From NCBI GenBank assembly GCA_025617745.1, contig CM046858.1:40531850-40595849 (forward strand): a stretch of DNA of 64,000 bases. The letters run 5' to 3'. The stretch comes from Heliocidaris erythrogramma. Lineage: Eukaryota > Echinodermata > Echinoidea > Camarodonta > Echinometridae. The number at the start of each line of letters is the position of its first letter. Position 1 is the stretch's first letter. Of the stretch, positions 12,801 through 20,677 are shown in pieces. A model generated the notes under the pieces. It did no database searches, was not told where the DNA came from, and saw only the letters and a list, made by a program, of their open reading frames with translations. The translations under genes were made by a program, and so were the position numbers.

Positions 12801-15800
12801 AATATAGTAATGCAACATAAATGGACATAATGTGTGCAGATATTTTTGCTCTTTCTACTCATACATCTGGTATATTTTGTAGAGCTCTGAATCAAAAGTT
12901 ATTGAGCCAAACCACAAAATGTGGTAAATTGTCTTGAAAGGGTTAATAGATTTAATGATTTTGAAAATATTAAATTGCATAATTGTATGTCAAAGGTCAT
13001 TGTTCATACAGTGTAGGTACTATATAAACACAGACAATGTGATCGCATTCATGAATACTTTCCGCCATTATCTTATCTGACATCAGAGTGCCAATATCAA
13101 TGCAGAAAGCTACCTCAGAAAGGGACAGCCTGGCTGTCATCTGACAACACTGGGCAGGCTTTGCAAGTTTGGACGCTTCACTCCCATCCGTTGCAGAGCC
13201 ACAAAGCAGAACGTCGAGGCAAAGAACTCCATTGTCATCAAAAAGGTACTTTCTCCTTCACTTTTAGTTATGTCGGGCACAGGACCTCATTTCATAAGTG
13301 CAAGGCAAAGAACTCCATTGTCATCAAAAAGGTACTTTCTCCTTCACTTTTAGTTATGTCGGGCACAGGGCCTCATTTCATAAGTGAAAGGCAAAGAACT
13401 CCATTGTCATCAAAAAGGTACTTTCTCCTTCACTTTTAGTTATGTCGGGCACAGGGCCTCATTTCATAAGTGAAAGGCAAAGAACTCCATTGTCATCAAA
13501 AAGGTACTTTCTCCTTCACTTTTACTTATGTCGGGCACAGGACCTCATTTCATAAGTGAAAGGCAAAGAACTCCATTGTCATCAAAAAGGTACTTTCTCC
13601 TTCACTTTTACTTATGTCGGGCACAGGACCTCATTTCATAAGTGAAAGGCAAAGAACTCCATTGTCATCAAAAAGGTACTTTCTCCTTCACTTTTACTTA
13701 TGTCGGGCACAGGGCCTCATTTCATAAGTGAAAGGCAAAGAACTCCATTGTCATCAAAAAGGTATACTTTCTCCTTCACTTTTAGTTATGTCGGGCACAG
13801 GGCCTCATTTCATAAGTGAGCATTTTTTTTTCAAAGGGTTATCAGTACTGTTCTAGAAAGGGGAGCACAATGTACACTTTTTGTTTGGTCAAAATTTGTC
13901 TGCCCCTTTGCCCCCCCCCCCCCTTGGGTACGCTAGTTCTGCACATCCATTCTACCATTTCATGGGACAGCCCAAACTTTGGAATATGCATTTTTGTCTC
14001 GCCTAAAAATAAAGCAAAAAACGAGACAAAGGTGCTGCTTTTCCGATGACGGCGATAGCGCGGCGGCGTCAACAATTTTCAGAAGTGCTTTCATTTCAAA
14101 AGTATATATTCAATTTCCATGACACTTGCACACAGGGTTGTAGAGTGAAAATAATGTGGAACAAATTTCAGGTCAAAAGTCGTCCAAAGTCAAAGGTCAC
14201 TTAAGATAAATTGCGTTAACTTGGCATCATTTTTGGTAGGGATTGTCTTTTGTATATCACCCACTTTCAAATGAATAACCAGTTCTTACATTTTCATATT
14301 AACCATAAAAAACTGGGCTAATTTAAAGGTTTTGAAGATGGGGGGGGGGGGGGGTGCCCCCACAAGATCTCGGCTAAACAATGTCCGTTTGTTACCAAAT
14401 TTTGCGTCTGTTTAATTTATGATGTAACATACAAGAATGAATAGTTAATTTCATGAAAATATTTTAGAACTTAATGCTAATTGATTTTTCATATATAGTA
14501 ATTTTATGTATTTTATTGAATTTTTTGGATTGTTTTGTCAATATGGACCTCCAATGTTCTCCCTATTTTGAAGTATGTGAAAGGAAGTTATTTAGCATGT
14601 GGTTGTATAACTTACAATGTTAATGTATGCAAATTATATGCATTAATTTATTAAGTTTTCTTCTGTATTTCTTTATTTCTATTATGTTAATTATTGTTTT
14701 ATTCCTTTTGTTTTCCATTGTTTTGTAATCGTTACACTTTAATAGATAAGATATTTTCAACTTCACTTCAGGTTTTAATCGTTCAAAATATGGACTGAGC
14801 AGTAAAAAGAAGCAACACATTAGAATCCTCCCAACCCCTATGCGTTTTACACATAAACAAATATGAATCTGCCATTTTTTATTGACATGTCATGTTTAAA
14901 TGTTATGTAACACCATAACAACCGAAGGTATATACACAAATATGGTACAACAGTTTAACTTTGTTAAGTTTTTTGTCAAATTTACACATGCATTTGACTT
15001 CTTCTCAAACTTTGCTAGTGGTGGATTTCAACCAAAATTGGCAGGGATCATCCTTAAGCACCCCTTGCATTCCCCAACCTTTGATTTTTCACCTCAATTT
15101 TGCCCCGATAATTGCGCAGTGCAGGCGAGACTGCCCTGTGCATTTACCTTGTTATGAATTAGAAATATAAATCTGTTGCCTGGGCATCCATTCTACCAGG
15201 CACAAAACAGCTTGTTGGTCAGTTTGATGATGTGAGGACCTGTTTTTACCCCTGGCAAAGATTTTCATACTCTTCTTTTTTTTTCATACTCTTCTTTCAT
15301 ACTCTTCATACTCTTCTTTCAGACTTCGATCAGACTCCGACACTGTCAAAGTCTGATCAGTACTCTGCAGCTACTTCATAAGACTCAACCGATCTTGGGA
15401 GACCACATCTCAACCTGTCTATGGTACAGACAGATCAATGAAAAGCTACTTATTTGTTCGACATACCTATCAGGTACTGATTATATGCCATTTCCTTATC
15501 CCCTAATGTTAGTTGGTCTAGCGGTAATGTCCGCAGTACGGTCAGCTCTCTGTCTTCACCTACAAACTCACTCTGATCGGACCCAGGTTCGAAACTTAGT
15601 CATGTCTTTTAGATGGTGACGTTAAAGGTCGGTCCCTGGTGTACATAATCAGAACTGATTGATATACATTACGTCTGTAAAAATCTAATCACACACACAT
15701 GCAACAGACATACGCGTTTATAGCGTGAACTGAGGACTCATATGCAGGCATCTGTATTTTACTACATATTCAAGAAAACGTTAATAATTTTCTGCATGAA

Positions 15801-18800
15801 CAAAGACCTATTTTTATGAGCAAACAGAGGGCCTAAATTAACCTATCCCTATATGAAAGGGCGTGAAATTTGAAACCGTTTGTAGAGATTCTGATACTGA
15901 GGACATCCTCGGTCTACTTTGAGTCCTCGAAGTGAATGTACATGTACAGTTCTTATCTATGTCCTTGGTTTTGTGAGCTGTCTCATTCCTTTCGTGTCAG
16001 TTTGGAAGAACATCAGAAGAAATGTCCTTTGAAAAGGATTGCTCTTCAAATGCCCTCATAGTCAAAATAGCTGAGGTGTTTGGGCCAAACATTCAAACCA
16101 CATGTGTATGCAGTCCCATATACCCATATCTGTGTGCAGTGCATGTGCTTTACAGCGAGATCGCGTCAATTTCTTATCATTTTAATGATTCCAACACCTC
16201 ACAGTATACACCAATTCTTATGTAGACATGATCAAATTCCCAATTGCTTCGAGACACTATCCTCCACAATGTAATCGCATGACCAGAACTCAACATTATC
16301 TTTAAACTTGTAGTAGTTCTGTCATAGTGAAATCTCATCTTTTATTCCTATTTTCTCTAGAAAAGAATCTGTCGTCCTGTTTGCAGCTTTCCCAATATAC
16401 TCTTGAGGAGTACTGGATAAAAGCATGCGATGCTGCTGTTAAACTTCATGAGTCTCGAATACTCTACCTCAACTGGAAAGGTATTTCATCTGTTTGATTT
16501 ATTTTGGATTTACTTGATGTATTTACACCCAAGAATTATGATGTAGTAGCCTGCAAGTTCAGATTTGTAGTCGCTAAATAAACGTTAAATTTTGTGTAGT
16601 ATGTAAAGAGTTTATTGTCAAGAAGATATGTAATGAAAGTGTGAAAGATATACATGTATGAAATGAATGGAGCAGAGTAGAGCATTCTAAATCCAAAGCA
16701 TGTTTTTTCCCCCAAGGTGTTCACTTTATTGCTTTTCTTTAACATAATTATATGAACATGTAGTCACTTGTTGCTGGTTTGTGAAACTAGCGACAATGCG
16801 AAGGCCTTGTTATTTTTGTGGTCTCTCAGATGGGGAGGGACGGATTCATGGTGTTACAAAAAATTCTGAATTTTGGCTCTCAGATATTTAATTTACTGCT
16901 GTGGGTTTTTTAAATTCAGCATAAACAAGGCTTCAAGCTGGTTTCATGATTACATGTATATATTTCAATCCCATGTATGTTCTGTTCATACTCTCACTCT
17001 TCATAGTGATAGTTACCCAAAAGTTGGTTTCATGACTATATATTTCAAGCTCATTTATGCTCCGTTCAGACCGTTTCTCTTTTAAGTAGATCATGTGGTA
17101 CATGCAGTTACCCATGAATTTGGTTTCGTGATTATATATTTCAGTCCCATGTATGCTCTGTTCATACTGTTTCTCTCTTAGTGGATCATGTTGTAGTGAC
17201 CCATGAAGACGGTGTGAAGCTGTGCAACTTGGACTATGCTGTAGCTATAGATTCCTCCAACAGGGACTTGAGAGGGTCATGCTCCGAGGAGTGGAGAGAA
17301 GATGAAGTTCCGGAGCATGTGAAAACTGGCCTGGATCCTCGGATAGCTCCCCCAGAGGTAAGGGCAGGGATAATGTTCATGATAGGAGAAGTCCACCTTC
17401 ATATGAAGTTGATTTTAATTTGCTCTGTACTGACCTGGCCAATATTCTTTTGCTCGCTCGCTCGCAAAAAAACTGGAGAGTTAATATTCGGGCAAAAGGC
17501 ATCCCCCATCAGCAATGGGCTGCAGCCACCCTCCCCCCCAAGATTTCCAAGGTTCCGAGGCGATATTCGGGCAACCACCACGTCATATTCGGGCCGCGGG
17601 GTTCCCAGATAATTATGTAACTTCTGTATGTTACTCCTTTACATTTTCACTACGAAAAGTTAAAAAGATTTGCTCGCTCGCTCGCAATGTAGAAATTTAA
17701 AGTTGATATTTGGGCAAAAGGCGTCCCCGCTTCGGCAATGGGCCGCAGCCCCCCTTCCCCCGAGAATTTTCAAAGTTACGATATTCAAGCAATCACCACT
17801 TCATGTTCGGGCAGCGAGGAGCCAGAATATCCACATACATGTAATTGAGCAGCGAGGTTCCCAGATAATTTTGTAATTTCTACATGTAACTTCTGTACAT
17901 TTTCACTACGAAAATTAAGGTTAAATAATTTGCTTGCTTGCTTCGCTCACTTGCAAAATTTGGATATTGAAAAGTTCATATTCTGAAAAAGGACTTCATG
18001 AATCTGTCTTTAATGCATCTACTTGCATTATAAAAAAAAATAATGGTTAATATAAGGTAATTTTGTGGCAAGTGCACTATAGTGTATTATTGGACATAAT
18101 TGTGATATTTCCGTCAATTTCGCACAAAATATTGACTCAACTCTGTAAATAACGATTAAAAATATAAACCTGTCAAACTGTACTGAAATATCTAAAATCC
18201 CACAGCTTCCAAGGGTTCCGCCCCCTGGACCCCACCCGTGAGCTCGGTCGCACAAGTGCTGTCTCATAATTCATATAATTATACAATTCATCTTACTTGT
18301 GGGCCCCCCCCCCAATTTGAAAAACTCTCCACCAGCCCTGTTTTAGTATACTATTAATACATGGTTGGAAGTGCGTTGGTGCAATCTGGCAATACAAAGG
18401 TTTTAATCGTGGTGTACTATACGCACGAGGCGCAAGGCGAGTGTGTTTGACACCACGATAAAAACCTGCGTGTTGCCAGATCGCACTAATGCACGAACTC
18501 ACAACCATGTATTAATATTTTTATAAAACAGGTCGGCAATATGATTATGAAGTCTATAAAAATGGTTACAAACCCCATAGAAACGCCAAGAGTCGCACAG
18601 TCATGGAGGCTGCCATTTGCTTTCCTGGATGACATCACAGAAGCGCAGCCAACAAAAGTCATGCGCGTTTCAGTGCGCGCATGTAATCCCTGCGCTAAAA
18701 TGACAATTAAACTACGCGATTTCATTGCGTTTTTAGTTTGCACGCACCAGAGGTACGCGTACTCGCAGCTCAGCCGTGGTTTAGAGCCTTTTTGCCGTTC

Positions 18801-19769
18801 GTTATCACTTTTTTTTGCACAGTCACATGGTGTTATTTGACCAATCAGGATGGCTACATTCTTGAACCCGTTTTATAATATTATTTATGACCTCCGGTCT
18901 TTTTCTGTCTCTGTTTATTAGGTGCTGGATGGGAGAAGACTGTCACGAGAGTCAGATAGCTGGGGCCTCGGATGCCTTCTATATCAGCTTTACAATGAAG
19001 GACGCCTTCCATATCATGATCTCAGTCACTGCAGCGATGATGAGATCAGGCAGAAGGTAAGATTTAGTCTTGTCTTGTCTCGTTTGTTTTACTGTACACA
19101 GACAGTGTCAAGCGTTTTCAAAAATTATAATGATAATAAAAGCTACATTTATATTTCTCACATATCCATCCCAGGGGGTTCTCAAAGACTCCTACATAGT
19201 ACTGTTATTATTACCCTGGCTTTAGCCCAGCTGCCCTAAGGCACTGACAGCATTCAAGGAATAAATTCCTACCAGGTACCCATTAATTAATTTACTACAC
19301 CTGGGTGGAAAGTGGCAAATGTAGATTAATGTATTGTCAGAGAACATTAGTGCCACAGCAGGACTCAATCAGCAAACCGTGTGATCCATAGTCTGGTGAC
19401 GTATCCACTGGACAAAGACACCTCTGTTTCATCAAGTGTCTTCAAGTGTCTTGTCAATGATTTTTACCTACAAATAATATTCCCCAGCAAGATATGCTGA
19501 ATTCGAGAACGTAAGGAGCTGCTTGGAGCCTGTGGGTGTGTAAGCTTTTGCCATGCCCTAGCTACACGTAAACATTTTTTTTTTTTACAATTCAATAGGA
19601 GGAACAAGTTAAAGAGATTGTCAAACAGTTTTCATGTTTCAGCCCTGTTCCCAACAAATCGCAGCAAGATATAATTCATTTTATGTGTAAATCAAGAACC
19701 GTAGAGGCAATGCCTTGGGAGGAAATAAACAGAAGGGTTAAAGGGAAGCTTGAGTTCTGGGCAAGGTAA
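2644..19769 (+). CDS. TAZ zinc finger-pseudokinase protein, 12-exon gene model (524 aa)
   Basis: Coding exons: 2644-2703, 6196-6286, 8181-8233, 10187-10333, 10961-11124, 11928-12075, 13087-13245, 15323-15473, 16361-16480, 17182-17357, 18922-19056, 19599-19769. Every junction is GT-AG and phases agree throughout, giving 524 codons plus TAA. Residues 1-68 are polar and acidic. Residues about 95-172 resemble the TAZ fold of CBP/p300: a complete third zinc site (H150, C154, C159, C164), a second site with Asn124 in place of His, and a degenerate first site. Residues about 243-524 form a kinase-like fold with the beta-3 lysine (K273), an EYW/AAVKLH helix, and an SDSWGLG helix-F motif. HRD reads YLN (360-362) and DFG reads NLD (380-382), so catalysis is unlikely. 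I recognise no named gene; a binding or scaffold role is inference. Start ATG has A two bases before it in an 'acATGG' context. Confidence 0.72.
2789..3009. mobile_element. Tc1/mariner-type MITE (CAGCC family), copy 1
   Basis: 221 bp bounded by TA dinucleotides with ends CAGCCATGCAAAAAATTATT and AATAATTTTTTTCAGGGCTG. A second copy in opposite internal orientation is at 56397-56610. Lies in intron 1 of the TAZ-pseudokinase gene. Confidence 0.8.
3300..3373. repeat. Left inverted terminal repeat of the DIRS-like fossil
   Basis: Begins ATCTACCTATTATTGCTAGT and returns inverted at 5627-5700. Confidence 0.85.
5627..5700. repeat. Right inverted terminal repeat of the DIRS-like fossil
   Basis: Ends ACTAGCAATAATAGGTAGAT, the inverse of the left end. 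Confidence 0.85.
5701..6195 (+). other. Intron 1 remainder, nothing recognised
   Basis: AT-rich; no repeat or exon signal apart from the exon 2 acceptor at its end. Confidence 0.4.
6196..6286 (+). CDS. TAZ-pseudokinase exon 2
   Basis: Acceptor tgtag|CTG and donor CCTG|gtgagt enclose 30 codons plus one base. The peptide is polar, rich in Lys, Glu, Ser and Pro, and looks disordered. Phase 0 in and 1 out match its neighbours. Confidence 0.6.
6381..6720 (+). mobile_element. tRNA-headed SINE
   Basis: The head (about 6381-6453) has an A box in GTCGAGTGGTTAAACC and a B box in GGGTTCGAACCC, as in tRNA genes, but is followed by about 270 bp of body ending in a TTATTATT tail. The body (CCCATAGGGAGTGGAGAATG ... 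GTAAAGCGCTTTG) recurs, truncated, at about 37625-37790. Confidence 0.8.
6724..8020. mobile_element. Element with CCCCCGGCA-type inverted ends enclosing a 160-bp tandem array
   Basis: The left edge carries TATCCCCCGGCA and the right edge TGCCGGGGGATA. Between them a unit of roughly 160-170 bp recurs about six times (GTGTGCGCTCTAGCGGTCAC, then GGTGATGCTGCCCCCAGTGT, then CTTTTATAGGGTCAAAGGTC), more decayed toward the right. Small frames inside are repeat shadows. Lies in intron 2 of the TAZ-pseudokinase gene. Confidence 0.65.
6773..6802. repeat. (CCG)n microsatellite
   Basis: About ten CCG/GCC units near the left end of the tandem element. Confidence 0.9.
8181..8233 (+). CDS. TAZ-pseudokinase exon 3
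   Basis: A 53-nt exon between ttatctag and CAG|gtctgg. It encodes an acidic, Gln-rich linker (ESVDDQQGSDDTK) and closes in phase 0, which fits exon 4 directly. The donor is weaker than the others. Confidence 0.55.
8257..8450. mobile_element. Fold-back MITE (TGGCCCGAATTCACAAAGGA ends)
   Basis: 194 bp; the left end returns inverted as CCTCCTTTGTGAATTAGGGC. It lies 24 bp after TAZ-pseudokinase exon 3, inside intron 3. Confidence 0.75.
8711..8785. repeat. 75-bp near-perfect palindrome
   Basis: Arms of 37 bp (GCCATTTCTC ... ATATACGCTG and its inverse) with one mismatch and a one-base centre. Probably the remnant of a fold-back element. Confidence 0.85.
8893..8972 (+). other. Exon-like stretch of uncertain status, cut by a MITE
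   Basis: A good acceptor (acatttcag) is followed by 26 codons in phase 0 (SYCVLEQMEELSAATSQRL ...) and then TAG exactly where a MITE begins. No good donor is visible. The model skips it, since exons 3 and 4 join in phase. It may be an alternative terminal exon, a dead exon, or chance; a second frame is also open here. Confidence 0.3.
8973..9195. mobile_element. TA-flanked MITE, family C copy 1
   Basis: 223 bp with GACCCGTTTACT and AAACAGGTC ends and TA on both sides. The core (ATCCAGTTTGCATACATTA) recurs at 29361-29581 and inverted at 46231-46445. Confidence 0.75.
9196..10186 (+). other. Intron 3 remainder with a diverged tandem duplication
   Basis: Around 9656-9755 and 9802-9878 the same C-rich text occurs twice (GGGACAA-TTC-ACCCAGACA ... 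TTTAAAGAATTACCCCC). A strong acceptor followed at once by a donor near 9300 would make only a 14-nt exon that breaks phase. Confidence 0.5.
10187..10333 (+). CDS. TAZ-pseudokinase exon 4 (first part of TAZ finger)
   Basis: 49 codons between tgacag and AAG|gtgagt. The second half (LLEMRAYC ... CCFDLECLK) corresponds to helix 1 and the first zinc site of TAZ domains. A C-x4-C pair (C110, C115) is kept; the canonical His and first Cys are not clearly in place, although C102 and H107 are close. Confidence 0.75.
10961..11124 (+). CDS. TAZ-pseudokinase exon 5 (second and third TAZ zinc sites)
   Basis: 54 codons plus two bases between tgtgcag and TGCAG|gtgact. It contains C128-x8-C137-x2-C140 with Asn124 at the usual His, then a textbook H150-x3-C154-x4-C159-x4-C164 site followed by YFKEL, matching the 'H..C....CPVPFC..IK' end of TAZ domains. 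Confidence 0.78.
11125..11927 (+). other. Intron 5, nothing recognised
   Basis: AT-rich intron sequence without clear repeats. Confidence 0.4.
11928..12075 (+). CDS. TAZ-pseudokinase exon 6 (linker)
   Basis: Enters in phase 2 after cttttcag and leaves in phase 0 at TGG|gtaagt. The peptide (residues 173-221) is partly helical with a Leu/Glu-rich run (EREIKVLEKLHELEQL) that could form a short coiled coil joining the finger to the kinase fold. Confidence 0.7.
12543..12942. mobile_element. piggyBac-like TTAA MITE, family D copy 1
   Basis: 400 bp flanked by TTAA on both sides (12539-12542 and 12943-12946), with ends GCCTTTCAGGACAGG and TTGTCTTGAAAGGG. A second copy is at 54632-55021. CCC-type ends plus TTAA duplication suggest the piggyBac superfamily. 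In intron 6 of the TAZ-pseudokinase gene. Confidence 0.75.
13087..13245 (+). CDS. TAZ-pseudokinase exon 7 (kinase N-lobe beta 1-3)
   Basis: 53 codons, phase 0 both ends, between acatcag and AAG|gtactt. LGRLCKFGRF resembles a degenerate glycine-rich loop and SIVIKK carries the VAIK-type lysine (K273). The last 29 nt and the donor are the first unit of an 86-bp tandem array. Confidence 0.7.
13217..13821 (+). repeat. 86-bp tandem repeat, seven units, containing the exon 7 donor
   Basis: Units start at 13217, 13303, 13389, 13475, 13561, 13647 and 13733; the last has a 2-bp insertion. Each holds GGCAAAGAACTCCATTGTCA, the AAAAAG|gta donor, a TTCTCCTTCACTTTTAG tract and CCTCATTTCATAAGTG. The first 29 nt of unit 1 are coding. 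Units are nearly identical, so the expansion is recent. Confidence 0.97.
13822..15322 (+). other. Intron 7 remainder
   Basis: Contains C and G runs (13912-13924, 14340-14354), a common-looking repeat piece at about 13995-14230 that begins with the small hairpin TTTTGTCTCG ... CGAGACAAAG, and, next to exon 8, several copies of CATACTCTTCTTT (15267-15320) that form the polypyrimidine tract of the acceptor. Confidence 0.5.
15323..15473 (+). CDS. TAZ-pseudokinase exon 8 (kinase N-lobe)
   Basis: Begins after a tandem pyrimidine tract ending ctttcag and ends TCAG|gtactg, phase 1 out. It encodes a helix-C-like region and the beta 4-5 strand ending EKLLICSTYLS, the usual hinge position of a kinase. 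Confidence 0.7.
15508..15670 (+). mobile_element. tRNA-headed SINE, second family
   Basis: An A-box-like GTTGGTCTAGCGGTAATG and a B-box-like CCAGGTTCGAAACTTAG precede a body with GGTGACGTTAAAGGTCGGTC. The same body is found on the minus strand at 22262-22550 and in part at 51855-51980. Confidence 0.65.
15969..16306 (+). repeat. Dispersed 330-bp repeat, copy 1
   Basis: Shares GAAAAGGATTGCTCTTCAAA, ACACCAATTCTTATGT and CATGACCAGAACTCAAC with copies at 19741-20120 and 21895-22262. Confidence 0.75.
16361..16480 (+). CDS. TAZ-pseudokinase exon 9 (helix E and catalytic-loop position)
   Basis: 120 nt between ttctctag and AAAG|gtattt. It ends ESRILYLNWK, which lines up with the '..I.HRDLK' catalytic loop: His, Arg and Asp are Tyr360, Leu361 and Asn362, and only the Lys is kept. 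This is direct evidence for a pseudokinase. Confidence 0.72.
16940..17207 (+). repeat. Diverged three-unit tandem repeat covering the exon 10 acceptor
   Basis: Units begin at about 16940, 17026 and 17122 with GGTTTCRTGATTAYATATTTC, 86-96 bp apart, and carry CCCATGTATGCTCTGTTCAT and a downstream GTTACCCATGAA-like piece. In the third unit the text TTAGTGGATCATGT is the acceptor and exon start; units 1 and 2 hold decayed counterparts. Confidence 0.7.
17182..17357 (+). CDS. TAZ-pseudokinase exon 10 (activation-segment region)
   Basis: Enters after ctctcttag in phase 1 and ends CCAGAG|gtaagg, phase 0. GVKLCNLDYAV aligns with 'IKL.DFGLA', so DFG is Asn-Leu-Asp. It ends RIAPPE, the APE position. 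Its 5' edge lies in a diverged three-unit tandem repeat. Confidence 0.75.
17440..17990 (+). repeat. Two-unit diverged tandem repeat with GCTCGCTCGCTCGC
   Basis: Units of about 220-260 bp begin near 17450 and 17672 with TTGCTCGCTCGCTCGCAA and continue ATTCGGGCAAAAGGC, GGGCCGCAGCC, GGTTCCCAGATAATT. A third decayed start stands at about 17930. Similar 'GAGCGAAGC' text lies at 50060-50120, 50600-50640 and 51225-51260. Confidence 0.65.
18352..18521. mobile_element. Fold-back MITE, about 170 bp
   Basis: TATTAATACATGGTTG starts the left arm and the inverse CAACCATGTATTAATA ends the right arm; inner parts (ATCTGGCAA, TCGTGGTGT) also pair. In intron 10 of the TAZ-pseudokinase gene. Confidence 0.75.
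18922..19056 (+). CDS. TAZ-pseudokinase exon 11 (helices F and G)
   Basis: 45 codons, phase 0 both ends, between tttattag and AAG|gtaaga. SDSWGLGCLLYQL matches the 'sDvWSlGv.lyEl' helix F, with the structural Asp and Gly kept, followed by GRLPYHDL, the 'G..PF.d' motif. Confidence 0.8.
19140..19440 (-). mobile_element. tRNA-headed SINE remnant, minus strand
   Basis: Read on the minus strand, a decayed tRNA-like head (GTGTCTTTGTCCAGTGGATA) is followed by CATTTGCCAC...CACCCAGGTGTAGTAAAT and TGGGTACCTGGTAGGAATTT. Related copies at 20310-20560 and 44322-44700. Confidence 0.65.
19599..19769 (+). CDS. TAZ-pseudokinase exon 12 (end of kinase fold, stop TAA)
   Basis: Follows caatag in phase 0 and encodes 56 residues ending LEFWAR, then TAA at 19767-19769. 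The peptide fits the last helices of a kinase C-lobe. An alternative donor overlaps the stop (GCAAG|gtaaaa). The last dozen codons and the following sequence recur near 21895. Confidence 0.65.
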   Translation, partial: EEQVKEIVKQFSCFSPVPNKSQQDIIHFMCKSRTVEAMPWEEINRRVKGKLEFWAR

Positions 19770-20120
19770 AAAATAATTTGTGAGCTTTCTCATTCTTTTT
19801 ATGATCATTTGGAAGATTATCATAATAGATATGTCCCCTGAAAAGGATTGCTCTTCAAAAGCTCTCACATTCAAAATATGACAAGAAACGGCTGAAATGT
19901 TCGGGCCGAACATTTGTGTGTAGTCCCATGTACAGATTTCTGTGCGCAGTGCATGTGACTCTCGGCAGGATTGAGTCAATTTCTTATCATTTTGGTGATT
20001 CCACAACCTTATAGCATACACCAATTTTTATTTGCTATGTAATCAACCTTTCCCAATTTCTTTGAGGCATTTTATTTCATAATTCAATCTCATGACCAGA
20101 ACTCAACTGTATCTTCAACC
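19741..20120 (+). repeat. Dispersed 330-bp repeat, copy 2, overlapping the last coding codons
   Basis: Similarity to the copy at 21895 starts within exon 12 (GGGAAGCTTGAGTTCTGGGC) and passes through the stop codon into the 3' UTR, so coding end and repeat overlap. Confidence 0.75.
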
Positions 20121-20309
20121 AAGACCCTATGCCTACTCACTGCTCCATGTGATATAGCATAAGGATACGTGATGTGCACTACACTTGTACTGTTTAATAT
20201 TGCTTTCGCAGATTTTCTAAAGGCAATTTAATGGCATGTGTGGGGATGGTGCTTTTGAGTTATTCCCTGTCTCTCAATTTCTAAATTTCATTTCCCATTC
20301 TTAATAATA

Positions 20310-20560
20310 GTAATAATAGTGGGTTCTTGTATAACGCTCATGTCTAGCATACTGCCACTCCTGTTGCTCCATTGTTACCCCGGCTGCGCTTAGAGCACTG
20401 AAGCATTTTGAAGAATTAATTCCTGCCAGGTACCTCACCTGGGTTTAAGTGTGGCAAATGTAGATTAACGTCGTACCAAAGGACATTAGTGCAGATTCAA
20501 ACCCAGTACCTTGTGGTTCACAGTCTGGAGACTTGTCCATCGGACTACAATTCCTATACA
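20310..20560 (-). mobile_element. tRNA-headed SINE remnant, minus strand
   Basis: On the minus strand: a head with CGATGGACAAGTCTCCAGAC and GGTTTGAATC, then ACATTTGCCACACTTAAACC and TACCTGGCAGGAATTAATTC. Same family as 19140-19440. Confidence 0.65.
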
Positions 20561-20600
20561 TTCCTATCGGGGTGGTCTCATTGAGACCTGTGCATCATTT

Positions 20601-20677
20601 CGTGTGTTGAGAGCCAGAAGGGCGTTAACTCTGTGTTAAAACATACGTGTTAACGCCCTTCTGGCTCTCAACACACG
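20601..20677. repeat. Hairpin with 30-bp perfect arms
   Basis: CGTGTGTTGAGAGCCAGAAG begins the left arm (20601-20630); the right arm (20648-20677) is its inverse, with a 17-nt loop. Likely a fold-back element core. Confidence 0.85.

Noticed and set aside
13217-13821. CRISPR-like array
   Set aside because: Whole 86-bp units repeat without variable spacers, in a eukaryotic gene; it is a plain tandem duplication.
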